64,000 bases of DNA, from assembly GCA_944325305.1 (NCBI GenBank), contig CALUZO010000013.1, positions 124,001 to 188,000 on the forward strand, given 5' to 3'. How positions within the stretch are numbered: the first letter of the stretch is position 1; each line of letters starts with the position of its first letter. The notes under the pieces are model-generated. The model saw only the letters and a program-made list of their open reading frames with translations. It did not search any database and was not told where the DNA came from. The translations under genes were made by a program, and so were the position numbers. Shown here piece by piece: positions 38,021-46,929 of this stretch. Source of the stretch: an uncultured Rikenellaceae bacterium (lineage in GTDB: Bacteria; Bacteroidota; Bacteroidia; Bacteroidales; Rikenellaceae).

Positions 38021-38380
38021 CGGTTTATTCATGTCAGACCGTCGCTTCCGACACATCCATCTTCTGCCACACCTTTCTTGCTTTTGTCATTGCTTAAGGC
38101 AGTCGTAAGTGTTTCTGTCTTTTCTGGTTTTGCCACCCGATGATGGCGTCGTTCCGTTGATTCGGAGCCTTGTTTCTGATGTCGTGTTACGGGTGAAAAA
38201 GAAGAGGCCCTGCAAGGCCTCTTCTTTCATTATGGAAACTCGGTCCGGAACAAACGTCTTCTATCGATATGCAGTCGGGAATGGTTGCCAAGGCCATCAT
38301 GGCCACTCATTGAAATGATTTCGCTCATCCGCCCCGACTTATAGCAATTCAAATTCCGTATTGAGCCTGCACAGAGTCTC
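38021..38380. other. 360-nt convergent gap, only a terminator seen
   Basis: Lies between the DUF721 gene and rny. It holds the hairpin at 38198-38227. No ORF or structured RNA beyond this is supported. Confidence 0.5.
38198..38227. terminator. Hairpin terminator after recF-dciA
   Basis: Twelve-bp perfect arms (38198-38209, 38216-38227) with a 6-nt loop and A-rich / T-rich flanks. It could end transcription in both directions. Confidence 0.75.
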
Positions 38381-39934
38381 TTATTTGGCATAAGACACTG
38401 ATCTGGTTTCGCGTATTACAGTGATCTTTACCTGTCCCGGATATGTCATCTCGTCCTGAATCTTTTTGGCAATGTCGTGCGAGAGCTGGTCGGCCTCCTG
38501 ATCGCTGATCTTTTCGCTTCCGACTATTACGCGAAGTTCGCGGCCTGCCTGAATAGCATATGTCTTCATTACTCCGTCGTATGCCAGTGCGATATCTTCC
38601 ATCTCTTTGAGACGTTTGATGTATGACTCGACGACTTCGCGACGGGCACCCGGACGAGCACCTGAGATGGCATCGCAAACCTGTACTATGGGGGCGATAA
38701 GAGAGGTCATCTCCATTTCGTCGTGATGGGCACCGATAGCATTGACCACCTCGGGTTTTTCCTTGTATTTTTCGGCCAGTTGCATGCCTATTATTGCGTG
38801 CGGAAGTTCCGGTTGATCGTCCGGCACCTTGCCAATGTCGTGCAGCAGGCCGGCCCGCCTTGCCGTCTTCGGATTGAGGCCCAGTTCTGCGGCCATCACA
38901 CCGCACAGATTGGCGGTTTCGCGTGAGTGCTGGAGCAGGTTCTGTCCGTAAGACGAACGGTACTTCATTTTACCTATAAGGCGGATGAGTTCCGGATGCA
39001 GGCCGTGTATGCCGAGGTCTATTGTCGTGCGTTTGCCGATCTCGATTATTTCCTCTTCGATCTGCTTCTGTACTTTTGATACGACCTCTTCGATACGTGC
39101 CGGGTGTATGCGGCCATCGGTTACGAGTTGGTGAAGGGCAAGACGGGCTATCTCTCTGCGTACAGGATCGAATCCAGACAGGATGATGGCTTCCGGGGTG
39201 TCGTCCACGATGATTTCCACACCAGTTGCGGCTTCGAGTGCACGGATGTTGCGACCTTCACGGCCTATGATACGGCCCTTGACATCGTCGTTCTCGATGT
39301 TGAATACGGTTACTGAATTTTCGATAGCGGTCTCCGTAGCCACTCTCTGTATGCTTTGTACCACTATCTTTTTTGCTTCCTTGTTAGCCGACAATTTGGC
39401 CTCTTCGATAGTCTCGTTTATGTATGCGGCGGCGTCTGCTTTTGCCTCCTCCTTCATGTTTTCGATGAGGATGTTCTTGGCTTCTTCGCTGCTCATGCCG
39501 CTTATCTGTTCGAGGCGGGCATTCTGCTCTTTGAGCTTCTTGTCGAGTTCTTCGCGCTTGCGGTCAAGGTTGACGATGTGGCTCTCCATCTGCTCTCTGA
39601 GCTTGTCTGTCTCGCTGTTTTTGCGGGCCAGTTCGTTTTGTTTCTGCTGCAGGTTGTTTTCGATCTGTTTGATCCCCTGCTCGCGCTGGTTGAGTTTCTG
39701 GTTGCGATCGTTAACCTGTCGGTCGTGCTCGCTCTTGAGTTGTATGAACTTCTCTTTGGCCTGAAGGATTTTTTCCTTCTTGATCATTTCGCCTTGAGTT
39801 TCGGCCTCCTTGAGTATCTGCTCCTTGCGCTTTTCCAGCGATTTGGTGCCGAGCGTCCTGACTATGAGGATGTATATCCCTATGCCTAATGCAGCTCCGA
39901 TGACCAGTGCCAATATGATAAAAAATATATACAT
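38381..39934 (-). CDS. rny: Ribonuclease Y
   Basis: RNase Y is a membrane-anchored endoribonuclease starting mRNA decay. The 517-residue protein has an N-terminal helix (~3-25), a long coiled coil (~30-200), a KH domain ([15 protein letters not shown] near 220) and an HD domain with LLHDIGK near 368. It lies downstream of zapA and the 6S RNA gene. Confidence 0.96.
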   Translation of the reverse strand: MYIFFIILALVIGAALGIGIYILIVRTLGTKSLEKRKEQILKEAETQGEMIKKEKILQAKEKFIQLKSEHDRQVNDRNQKLNQREQGIKQIENNLQQKQNELARKNSETDKLREQMESHIVNLDRKREELDKKLKEQNARLEQISGMSSEEAKNILIENMKEEAKADAAAYINETIEEAKLSANKEAKKIVVQSIQRVATETAIENSVTVFNIENDDVKGRIIGREGRNIRALEAATGVEIIVDDTPEAIILSGFDPVRREIARLALHQLVTDGRIHPARIEEVVSKVQKQIEEEIIEIGKRTTIDLGIHGLHPELIRLIGKMKYRSSYGQNLLQHSRETANLCGVMAAELGLNPKTARRAGLLHDIGKVPDDQPELPHAIIGMQLAEKYKEKPEVVNAIGAHHDEMEMTSLIAPIVQVCDAISGARPGARREVVESYIKRLKEMEDIALAYDGVMKTYAIQAGRELRVIVGSEKISDQEADQLSHDIAKKIQDEMTYPGQVKITVIRETRSVSYAK

Positions 39935-39985
39935 GGTTGGTTGTAATGGGTTTGGTTGAATAATATGTTAGTTTGAGTGTTGACA

Positions 39986-40196
39986 AAAAAAAGCCCGCAT
40001 AGATATTCCCTGTTGTTTGACGAATCTCCAAAACGTCATGTGTGGAGCCTCCGGCTATTCGCAAACGTCCAACGGCATCATACATGGCAGAGGATGCACC
40101 CCTTGCGGGGTTAAGGCCTGTTTTTGAGAAGCCAAGTTCAGCTCCAATTGTAATAATGTTAGTTTCGCAAAATTGAGAGGAATCTATGCGGGTATA
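39986..40196 (-). ncRNA. ssrS: 6S RNA (ssrS)
   Basis: A ~205-nt RNA on the minus strand. The 5' end (around 40192) and the 3' end (around 39994) pair in a closing stem of about 14 bp with a 2-nt bulge (GGAATCTATGCGGG on the plus strand at 40179-40192). The 3' end is followed by eight T on the minus strand (A run 39985-39992), as in an intrinsic terminator. Size, rod-like pairing and position between zapA and rny match 6S RNA, which binds RNA polymerase and mimics an open promoter. ORFs over this region are not real genes. Confidence 0.8.
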
Positions 40197-40303
40197 ATTC
40201 CGGTATGTTGCAAAGAACCTGTATTTCCGTTTTTTTACTGCCGATGCTGTTGGTGTCTGTTGGCCATGGTCGGCAGACGTGCAGGCCTTCTTAGGCCTGG
40301 GTA

Positions 40304-40594
40304 TTATTTGAGCGACGAAAGGTATGTGTCCAATTCCCTGTCGATATCAACCAAAGCGTCTATGTCGTCGCCGAGGCTGCGGCTCATTTCAAGTTCCACG
40401 TTGGCCAGCGATATTTGCAGGGCGGCCATAGCAAGATAATCCTCGCTTTCCGCACGAAAACGACTCCGGAATTTGGTTACCAGATCGTTTATCTCTTTCT
40501 CTGCGCGGCGATACTTCTCCTCTTTCTCCCTCTCGATGCTCAACGGGTAGCTTTTGCCTGCGATATTGAGTTTTATGTTGAGTTTCGAATTCAC
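40304..40594 (-). CDS. zapA: Cell division protein ZapA
   Basis: ZapA bundles FtsZ at the division ring. The 96-residue protein starts with the family strand KLNIKLNIAGKSYPLSI, followed by a long helix able to form a coiled coil. The linkage to 6S RNA downstream is the same as in many bacteria. Confidence 0.9.
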   Translation of the reverse strand: MNSKLNIKLNIAGKSYPLSIEREKEEKYRRAEKEINDLVTKFRSRFRAESEDYLAMAALQISLANVELEMSRSLGDDIDALVDIDRELDTYLSSLK

Positions 40595-40712
40595 AGCCGT
40601 TAGCTCCCCTTTAATTTGTAAAACATTTATTTGTAAATCATTATCTCCCTTTTGATCGGATCCTTAATCCTTGGACAGCGCTCATTCTGTTGTCTTTTTT
40701 ATCTGGAGCGCA

Positions 40713-41006
40713 TCAAGCCCGGTCCCTGTTCAAAAGTGCGATGCATTTGTCTACCTCCCGCATAAGACGGTTGACGCGTGCCCTCGCTAATTTGTTGTCG
40801 CCCGAACCGGCCATTCCTTCTTTGAGTTCAAGAACCGCTATTCTTTTCTCCAGACGGGCGATATCGCCCATGAGTTTGCTGTTGCCGGTCTTGAGTTTCT
40901 CCATCTGTTCCGTAGTATCAAGGAGTTCCTGCCGCAGTTTGCGGTTGTCGGCTATCAAAGCGCCGACCTTCTCCTTTACGGACTTGACGACAGGCGATTC
41001 AGGCAT
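40713..41006 (-). CDS. Small coiled-coil protein upstream of zapA
   Basis: A 97-residue, almost wholly helical protein with heptad pattern across residues ~8-65 (VGALIADNRKLRQELLDTTE and on). It is charged and lacks a signal peptide. It precedes zapA on the same strand, 118 nt apart. The position suggests a division-related ZapB-like partner, but sequence alone does not prove it. Confidence 0.7.
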   Translation of the reverse strand: MPESPVVKSVKEKVGALIADNRKLRQELLDTTEQMEKLKTGNSKLMGDIARLEKRIAVLELKEGMAGSGDNKLARARVNRLMREVDKCIALLNRDRA

Positions 41007-41106
41007 CTTTTCAGATTTGGTTATATCGTTAAATATTCTTTATGTATTACACACCAAAGTTATATAAAAAAGTTGGGATTAACAAACTCTCGGGCATCAT
41101 TAGAGC

Positions 41107-42396
41107 TTATATGGGTTCGGCATAGAGATCGTATTGTTCTGCTGCCGTAATGCGCACTGTAACAAAGTCTCCTGCTTTCAGCTTCTTAGCCGTTTTGACA
41201 AGTATTTCCTGGTCGACTTCCGGCGAGTCGTACTGTGTTCTGCCTATATGGTAGTCTCCCTCTTTGGAATCTATGATGATGCGTTCGATACGTCCCACTC
41301 TGTTAACGTTGTTCTCGAGCGAAATGTTGCCTTGGATTTCCATGATGGTGTCGACACGGGATTCTTTGATTTCGGGCGGAACGTCGTCTGTCAGGTTTTC
41401 TGCCGAGTAGGTACCCTCTTCCTCCGAGTAGGGGAAGACGCCAAGACGTTCGAAGCGCATTTCGCGAACGAAATCGAGAAGTTCTGCAAAATCCTGGTCG
41501 GTTTCGCCCGGATAGCCGACGAGAAGTGTCGTTCTGATGGCTATGTCGGGTATGGCCGTGCGAAGGCGTCGTATGAGTTCATAGGTTCCTTTTTTGTCGA
41601 TGCCGCGGTGCATCGAGCGCAGTTGGCTGTCGGAGATGTGCTGGAAAGGGATGTCGAGATATTTGCAGATTTTGGGTTCGTTTGCCATCGTCTCGATGAC
41701 GTCGTCCGGGAAGGAGGTGGGGTAGGCGTAGTGTAACCGTATCCATTCTATGCCGTCGATGGTGCACAGTTGTCTGAGCAGTTCTGCAAGTTTGCGCTCG
41801 CCATATAGGTCCATACCGTAATAGGTGGTATCCTGGGCGATGATGATAAGTTCCTTGACGCCTTTGCGGGCCAGTACCTGCGCCTCTTCCAGTAATTGTT
41901 CCATGGGAACGGAGACATGGCGTCCGCGTATCAACGGTATTGCACAGTATCCGCAGCCCCAGTTGCAGCCTTCCGAGATTTTCAGGTAAGCGTAATGGTT
42001 CGGAGTCGACAATACGCGTTCCGTGTCGAGTTCGTGGCGCCACTCTCCGAGCAGTTCTCTCACCACCTCGCTTATGTCTCTAACGCCGAAGAATTCGTCC
42101 ACTTCTGGGATCTCGTCGCGAAGTTCGTCGCGGTACCGCTGGCTCAGGCATCCTATGACATACAGTTTCTTGATATCGCCTCTTACACGCGCCTCTGCGC
42201 ATTCGAGAATCATATTGATCGACTCTTCCTTGGCATCGCCTATGAATCCGCACGTATTTATTACCACCACATCGGCGTCGAGTTTGTCGCTGTTATGTAC
42301 GACTTTCCAGCCGGCATAGGCCAGTTGTGCAAGTATGCGCTCTGAATCCACTACGTTTTTGGCGCATCCGAGGGTTATGATATTAAGTTTTTTCAA
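41107..42396 (-). CDS. rimO: Ribosomal protein uS12 methylthiotransferase RimO
   Basis: RimO adds a methylthio group to an Asp of ribosomal protein S12. The 429-residue protein has the N-terminal methylthiotransferase domain with Cys ligands (TLGCAKNVVDSE, VINTCGFI), the radical-SAM CxxxCxxC motif (CNWGCGYC near residue 142) and a C-terminal TRAM domain. Its ATG overlaps the upstream DUF4919 stop by 4 nt. Confidence 0.96.
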   Translation of the reverse strand: MKKLNIITLGCAKNVVDSERILAQLAYAGWKVVHNSDKLDADVVVINTCGFIGDAKEESINMILECAEARVRGDIKKLYVIGCLSQRYRDELRDEIPEVDEFFGVRDISEVVRELLGEWRHELDTERVLSTPNHYAYLKISEGCNWGCGYCAIPLIRGRHVSVPMEQLLEEAQVLARKGVKELIIIAQDTTYYGMDLYGERKLAELLRQLCTIDGIEWIRLHYAYPTSFPDDVIETMANEPKICKYLDIPFQHISDSQLRSMHRGIDKKGTYELIRRLRTAIPDIAIRTTLLVGYPGETDQDFAELLDFVREMRFERLGVFPYSEEEGTYSAENLTDDVPPEIKESRVDTIMEIQGNISLENNVNRVGRIERIIIDSKEGDYHIGRTQYDSPEVDQEILVKTAKKLKAGDFVTVRITAAEQYDLYAEPI

Positions 42397-43076
42397 TTGT
42401 CGTGTAATTTCTCTTTAGACAATATTTCCGGTATCTCTCTGAATGGTATGGTGATGTCGAAATATATCTTGTCCGAGGAGTAGTTGTCGTTTGGGGTCAC
42501 TGTGAATACTTCGTAGTATTTGCCGTTATTTTCGAGTAATGATTTGTTCGAGTACTCGAGTTCAAGATACATCTGCATGAGCATGTATTCGTCGGATACG
42601 GATGTTACGATGAATGCCGTTTGCGGTGATTTGCCGTTCCCGCTGTAGAGGATAGCCGCTAAGAGACTTCCGATCCGCTTGTTGATCGAGGAGATCACGC
42701 TTTCCTCAGCCTGTGCGTCGCGGCCAATACTTGTCAAGCTGTGCAACGCTGGAAGATATGCCGGACGTTGTTCGTAAATTTCCGCGGCTTTGTCGAGGGC
42801 TTCCATGAGTTTGCCCTCTTCCCGAAGTGCGGAAATCTCATTCAGCCATGCAGTATCGTATGGCGCATAGTCGTCCTGGAAGGCCTGCCCGTAATAGAGG
42901 GTGAGAAGTTCGTGCATGTTTGAAAGACCAGAATTTTTGAAACGATTTTTGAGTCCGTTGTAGTACAGTGTGTCGGCAACAGCTTCTTTTATCGAAACGA
43001 TGTCGACTCTTGCTCCCTGGGCGTATGATTGTACTGCGTAGACGGCCAGCAGTAGCAGTAATGTGATTTTTCTCAT
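42393..43076 (-). CDS. DUF4919-like secreted protein
   Basis: A 227-residue protein with a signal peptide cleaved near residue 20 (SYAQG). The LLTLYYGQAFQDDYAPYD segment resembles the Bacteroidetes DUF4919 family. Function is unknown. It is translationally coupled to rimO. Confidence 0.68.
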   Translation of the reverse strand: MRKITLLLLLAVYAVQSYAQGARVDIVSIKEAVADTLYYNGLKNRFKNSGLSNMHELLTLYYGQAFQDDYAPYDTAWLNEISALREEGKLMEALDKAAEIYEQRPAYLPALHSLTSIGRDAQAEESVISSINKRIGSLLAAILYSGNGKSPQTAFIVTSVSDEYMLMQMYLELEYSNKSLLENNGKYYEVFTVTPNDNYSSDKIYFDITIPFREIPEILSKEKLHDN

Positions 43077-43390
43077 GCTGTGTGTTGCGTTTTAATTACG
43101 GATCATGGGTATGGCTGAGGGTGTAGTTGTATTGATATGTCCCGTGTCTTGCATGGCTAACATGGTTTGACGATTGGCCCCTTCTTTATAATACGGGAAT
43201 TTGCGAGATAAATTGTTCCAGTCGCTTTGCCGGTTGGGTGTTTTGGGGGTGATTATTTCCATTTCTTGTATACGGAGAGAGTATATCGAGCGTATTTTAT
43301 AGGTTTGCAGTTATTGCTGGATTCAACGTTATGCATTTGGTTTTATGTCGTCGTTTTTTTGAAATGCGGCAACGCTATGGAAATCGCAGC
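43077..43390. other. 314-nt gap between ftsY and the DUF4919 gene, nothing seen
   Basis: Same-strand spacer with no supported ORF, no strong hairpin and no full promoter match. Confidence 0.4.
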
Positions 43391-44398
43391 CTATCCGAAC
43401 AGTGCGTCAACGAATTCCTTGCGGTCGAATATTTTGAGTTGGTCGATGCCCTCGCCGATTCCGATGTAACGCACCGGAACGCGGAACTGGTCGCTGATAC
43501 CTATCACGACGCCGCCTTTGGCTGTTCCGTCGAGTTTCGTGATTGCGAGGGATGTGACTTGTGTGGCCTGTGTGAATTGCCTTGCCTGTTCGAATGCGTT
43601 CTGTCCGGTGCTCCCGTCTAACACCAGCATGACTTCATGTGGCGCGTCAGGGATGACTTTGGCCATAACGTTGCGTATTTTCGAGAGTTCGTTCATAAGG
43701 CCTATCTTGTTGTGCAGACGGCCTGCAGTGTCGATCAGGACTATGTCGGCTTGGTTGGCGACCGCCGACTTGAGCGTATCGAACGCTACCGATGCGGGAT
43801 CGGAACCCATATCCTGGTGTATCATGGTTGCACCGGCGCGGTCGGCCCATACCTGCAACTGGTCGATTGCTGCCGCACGGAAAGTATCGGCGGCACCTAT
43901 ATATACTTTTTTCCCTGCTTTGACCAGTTGTGCGGCCAGCTTGCCGATAGTGGTTGTCTTTCCGGCGCCGTTTACTCCGACTACCATGACGACATAGGGC
44001 TCTCCGGGCTTGGCGTCGAGGCCGAACGAGCTGTCGTCGGCGTGTGTCTCCTGAAGAAGTCCGGCAATCTCTTCTCTAAGAATGCTTTGCAGTTCGGAGG
44101 AGTTCATGAACTTGTCTCTTGCCACCCGGGCCTCGATGCGTTCGATGATGCGCACCGTAGTTTCCACGCCCACGTCCGAGGTTATCAGTACCTCCTCCAG
44201 GTCGTCGAGCACGTCGGCATCGACCTTGGATTTGCCGGCTACGGCGCGTGCCAGTTTGCCGAATATGCCCTCCTTGGTTTTTTCGAGTCCTGCACTGAGT
44301 TCTTGTTTCTCTTCTTTCTCTATCTCTTCACGCTGTTCGGCAGGCGCCTGCTCCTTTTCCTGAGCCTTCTGTTTCTTGAAAATATCGAATAATCCCAT
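43391..44398 (-). CDS. ftsY: Signal recognition particle receptor FtsY
   Basis: FtsY is the SRP receptor GTPase that delivers nascent membrane proteins to the translocon. The 335-residue protein has an acidic Glu/Lys N-terminus, G1 GVNGAGKTTT near residue 139, G3 DTAGRL near 222 and G4 TKLDGTAKGG near 284. In many Bacteroidetes it directly follows rpmB-rpmG-DUF4295. Here a plus-strand gene pair lies between. Confidence 0.96.
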   Translation of the reverse strand: MGLFDIFKKQKAQEKEQAPAEQREEIEKEEKQELSAGLEKTKEGIFGKLARAVAGKSKVDADVLDDLEEVLITSDVGVETTVRIIERIEARVARDKFMNSSELQSILREEIAGLLQETHADDSSFGLDAKPGEPYVVMVVGVNGAGKTTTIGKLAAQLVKAGKKVYIGAADTFRAAAIDQLQVWADRAGATMIHQDMGSDPASVAFDTLKSAVANQADIVLIDTAGRLHNKIGLMNELSKIRNVMAKVIPDAPHEVMLVLDGSTGQNAFEQARQFTQATQVTSLAITKLDGTAKGGVVIGISDQFRVPVRYIGIGEGIDQLKIFDRKEFVDALFG

Positions 44399-44475
44399 CT
44401 TCTACTTTGGATTTTAAATAAAATGATCTCAGACTGCCGAGTCCGTAATGAAACCGAGGCGTCATATATATCGTA

Positions 44476-44483
44476 CAAATATA
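44476..44483 (-). promoter_or_regulatory. -7 box for ftsY
   Basis: The minus strand reads TATATTTG, a full match, 78 nt before ftsY. No clear -33 box. Confidence 0.4.
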
Positions 44484-44531
44484 GCATATAAAAGTGACTC
44501 GCCGAAATATGCGTCGTTTTTCAGATTTTCT

Positions 44532-44539
44532 TATATTTG
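44532..44539 (+). promoter_or_regulatory. -7 box for ddh
   Basis: TATATTTG, a full match, 43 nt before the ddh start. A weak TATG lies 20 bp upstream at 44508-44511. Confidence 0.5.
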
Positions 44540-44581
44540 TAACCCGGAAAAGTAAGTTTTTAATTTAGAAATCATACGAAT

Positions 44582-45478
44582 ATGAAAAAGATCAAAGCAG
44601 CCGTCGTAGGATACGGCAACATCGGCAGATACGTACTCGATGCCTTGGAGGCGGCACCGGATTTTGAGATCGCCGGTATCGTAAGGCGCGACGCCAGCAA
44701 TGTCCCCGCAGAAATCGCCAAATATACGGTGGTAGACGATATCGAGAAACTGGGAGATGTGGATGTGGCAGTGCTGTGTACTCCTTCGCGCAGTGCCGAA
44801 GCTATGGCTACAAAGGTGCTTGCCCTCGGAATCAATACGGTCGACAGTTTCGACATTCATACCGATATTGTTAAGGTCCGGGCCAATCTTGACGCGATCG
44901 CCAAAAAAGGCAACGCCGTAGCCATTATGGCTGCCGGTTGGGATCCGGGAAGTGATTCCGTAGTCCGCGCTCTTCTTGAGGCATGCGCTCCCAAAGGCAT
45001 TACATATACCAATTTCGGTCCCGGTATGAGCATGGGACATACCGTAGCGGTCAAGGCCATTAAAGGTGTAAAGGCTGCGCTTTCGATGACTATCCCAACG
45101 GGTACGGGGATACACCGCCGCATGGTATACATCGAACTGGAACCGGGAGCCAAATACGACGAAGTCGCACAGGCTATAAAAACGGACGCTTACTTCGTGC
45201 ATGACGAAACTCATGTCATAGCGGTCGAAAGCGTGGATAATCTGCTCGACATGGGCCACGGGGTGAATCTTACGCGTAAGGGCGTATCCGGCAAGACGCA
45301 GAACCAGCTTTTCGAGTTCAACATGCACATAAACAATCCTGCGCTTACCGCACAGATACTGGTTTCGTCGGCACGTGCCGCAATGAAACAGCAGCCGGGA
45401 GCATACACCATGATCGAGATCGCTCCCATAGATTACCTCTACGGCGACCGCGAAGCACTTATCGGGCGTTTGGTGTAG
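44582..45478 (+). CDS. ddh: meso-diaminopimelate D-dehydrogenase
   Basis: This NADPH enzyme makes meso-diaminopimelate directly from tetrahydrodipicolinate, a one-step shortcut for lysine and peptidoglycan. The 298-residue protein has GYGNIGRYVLDAL near residue 10, CTPSRSA near 64, GWDPGSDS near 120 and FGPGMSMGHT near 142, all typical of the family. It has its own promoter box and terminator. Confidence 0.94.
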   Translation: MKKIKAAVVGYGNIGRYVLDALEAAPDFEIAGIVRRDASNVPAEIAKYTVVDDIEKLGDVDVAVLCTPSRSAEAMATKVLALGINTVDSFDIHTDIVKVRANLDAIAKKGNAVAIMAAGWDPGSDSVVRALLEACAPKGITYTNFGPGMSMGHTVAVKAIKGVKAALSMTIPTGTGIHRRMVYIELEPGAKYDEVAQAIKTDAYFVHDETHVIAVESVDNLLDMGHGVNLTRKGVSGKTQNQLFEFNMHINNPALTAQILVSSARAAMKQQPGAYTMIEIAPIDYLYGDREALIGRLV

Positions 45479-45499
45479 CCGATAGCAATATAAATTACT

Positions 45500-45537
45500 G
45501 CAAGGCCGTCCTTTAACACGGACGGCCTTGCTTTTTT
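45500..45537 (+). terminator. Terminator of ddh
   Basis: Twelve-bp arms (45500-45511, 45520-45531) with an 8-nt loop, followed by six T. Textbook intrinsic terminator. Confidence 0.92.
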
Positions 45538-45683
45538 GTATTTATCGTTTTCCTTATTTATTTTTATATCGGAATAACAGGATGATCCGGCCCGGCAATC
45601 TCTGAAAGCAAGGTTTTTCTTCGATTGTTTCCATCTTTCGCTATATTAACAATGTTTTATGCACTTAACATCTGCTTATTATT

Positions 45684-46088
45684 ATGAAAACAAAAGTTGC
45701 CCTGTTGACGATTGTATTGTTGTTCGTTGTCGGCGCATTGTCTGTAAGCGCTGAGAAAACCGCCGAGGAGAAAAAATACGACCAGATCTTCTTGCCGGAC
45801 AGTTTGTTGACCGATGAGCAAATAGATCTTAAGTATAAGATCGGGGAGTTGATAATCAATAAGGTGAAGGTTAAAAAAGGAGTTCTGGTGGCAAAAGTTT
45901 CGGAGAAGGAGTTTGTCGAAAACGATATTCCGCTTTACTATTACAATATGTTGCTGAGAAACATAGCCGAAGCGAATCAGATGATAAATAGAGAAAAGGT
46001 GTCGCAAGAACAGTTGGAGAAATCGCTGGCGGACGGGAAAAAAGATTTTCTGAAAAATCTGGAGGAGAGACAGGAGAAGAAAGGCTAA
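45684..46088 (+). CDS. Small secreted protein of unknown function
   Basis: I do not recognise this 134-residue product. It has a signal peptide (cleavage near residue 23, SVSAEK), then a Lys/Glu-rich helical body with no Cys. It is flanked by the ddh terminator and a long palindromic hairpin, so it is a single-gene unit. Confidence 0.65.
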   Translation: MKTKVALLTIVLLFVVGALSVSAEKTAEEKKYDQIFLPDSLLTDEQIDLKYKIGELIINKVKVKKGVLVAKVSEKEFVENDIPLYYYNMLLRNIAEANQMINREKVSQEQLEKSLADGKKDFLKNLEERQEKKG

Positions 46089-46095
46089 TAACGAT

Positions 46096-46153
46096 TCGAC
46101 GACCTTAACACAAAAGGCATCCCTGCGGATGCCTTTTGTGTTAAGGTCGTCGA
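46096..46153. terminator. Long perfect hairpin between convergent genes
   Basis: Perfect 27-bp arms (46096-46122, 46127-46153) close a 4-nt loop between the stops of the small secreted protein gene and the DUF4295 gene. Confidence 0.8.
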
Positions 46154-46182
46154 GGGCCTTAACGCAATCTGAAAGTACGAAC

Positions 46183-46338
46183 CTATTTCTTGTTGAAGAA
46201 ATCCTTGATTTGTTCGTTCGGTACTACGCCGGTTTTGAAGGTGTAGGCGCCTGTCTTTTCAGATTTCACCATTTTGATGCATTTTGTTACGCTTTTACCT
46301 GTTCCGGTCTTGAGCGTTGCAACTACTTTCTTTGCCAT
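46183..46338 (-). CDS. DUF4295 small basic protein
   Basis: A 51-residue Lys-rich protein (MAKKVVATLKTGTGKS at the start, NEQIKDFFNKK at the end). It matches the small DUF4295 proteins found after rpmG in Bacteroidetes, possibly ribosome-associated. It is 20 nt after rpmG. Confidence 0.85.
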   Translation of the reverse strand: MAKKVVATLKTGTGKSVTKCIKMVKSEKTGAYTFKTGVVPNEQIKDFFNKK

Positions 46339-46358
46339 GGTTTAAAACTTTCTCTGGA

Positions 46359-46541
46359 TTACTTAATTTCCCTGTGAAGAGTCACTTTCTTGAGGTACGG
46401 GTTGTACTTGCGACGCTCCATGCGGTCCGGTGTGTTCTTCTTGTTTTTTGTCGTGATGTATCGAGACATTCCCGGAACGCCACTCTCTCTTTGTTCGGTG
46501 CATTCGAGTATCACCTGAACGCGGTTACCTTTCTTTGCCAT
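46359..46541 (-). CDS. rpmG: 50S ribosomal protein L33
   Basis: A 60-residue bL33 ([37 protein letters not shown]). It has only one Cys, so it lacks the paired CxxC zinc ligands and is a zinc-independent type. It sits between rpmB and the DUF4295 gene. Confidence 0.95.
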   Translation of the reverse strand: MAKKGNRVQVILECTEQRESGVPGMSRYITTKNKKNTPDRMERRKYNPYLKKVTLHREIK

Positions 46542-46555
46542 TGTGCGTTACCTTT

Positions 46556-46789
46556 TTAGTAGATTTTCTTTGGGGCGGCTGCGTCTTTGAGAGCTGCTGC
46601 GAGTCCCTTTTTGTTAATGGTTTTCATTCCGGCTGCCGTTACCTTGAGCGTTACCCAGCGGCCCTCTTCTTCAGACCAGAAACGTTTAGTCTTCAAATTT
46701 GGGTTGAAGCGGCGTTTGGTCCTGCGGTTGGAGTGGCTGACATTGTTGCCTACCAATGCTCCCTTTCCTGTGATTTCGCAAACTTTCAT
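46556..46789 (-). CDS. rpmB: 50S ribosomal protein L28
   Basis: A 77-residue bL28 starting [20 protein letters not shown], with [17 protein letters not shown] in the middle. I set the start at this ATG; the open frame upstream covers the leader hairpin and promoter. It is the first gene of rpmB-rpmG-DUF4295. Confidence 0.95.
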   Translation of the reverse strand: MKVCEITGKGALVGNNVSHSNRRTKRRFNPNLKTKRFWSEEEGRWVTLKVTAAGMKTINKKGLAAALKDAAAPKKIY

Positions 46790-46841
46790 GTTGATTTGTC
46801 CTTGTTTTATCCTCCCTGATTCCAAGAGTGTGCATAAAAAA

Positions 46842-46867
46842 CACTCCCTCTTATATAAAAGGGAGTG
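46842..46867 (-). terminator. Hairpin with U run in the rpmB leader
   Basis: Eight-bp arms (46842-46849, 46860-46867), followed on the minus strand by six T (A run 46836-46841). It may end the upstream lipoprotein transcript. It also falls right at the expected 5' end of the rpmB mRNA, so it could act on that transcript. Confidence 0.65.
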
Positions 46868-46897
46868 CAAATATACGTGTTTTTTTGGAAAAGCCAA
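46868..46897 (-). promoter_or_regulatory. Promoter of rpmB-rpmG-DUF4295
   Basis: On the minus strand TTG (46895-46897), a 19-bp spacer and TATATTTG (46868-46875). It directly abuts the leader hairpin. Confidence 0.65.
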
Positions 46898-46929
46898 TAC
46901 TTGTCGGCAAATTATCGGGGGGCACCCCG

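Noticed and set aside
39711..40085. 124-residue open frame across the 6S RNA and the rny start
   Set aside because: It overlaps the structured RNA and the real rny start, and has no protein-like features.
43077..43390. Possible small gene in the ftsY-DUF4919 spacer
   Set aside because: Open frames here are short, lack start context and do not resemble proteins.
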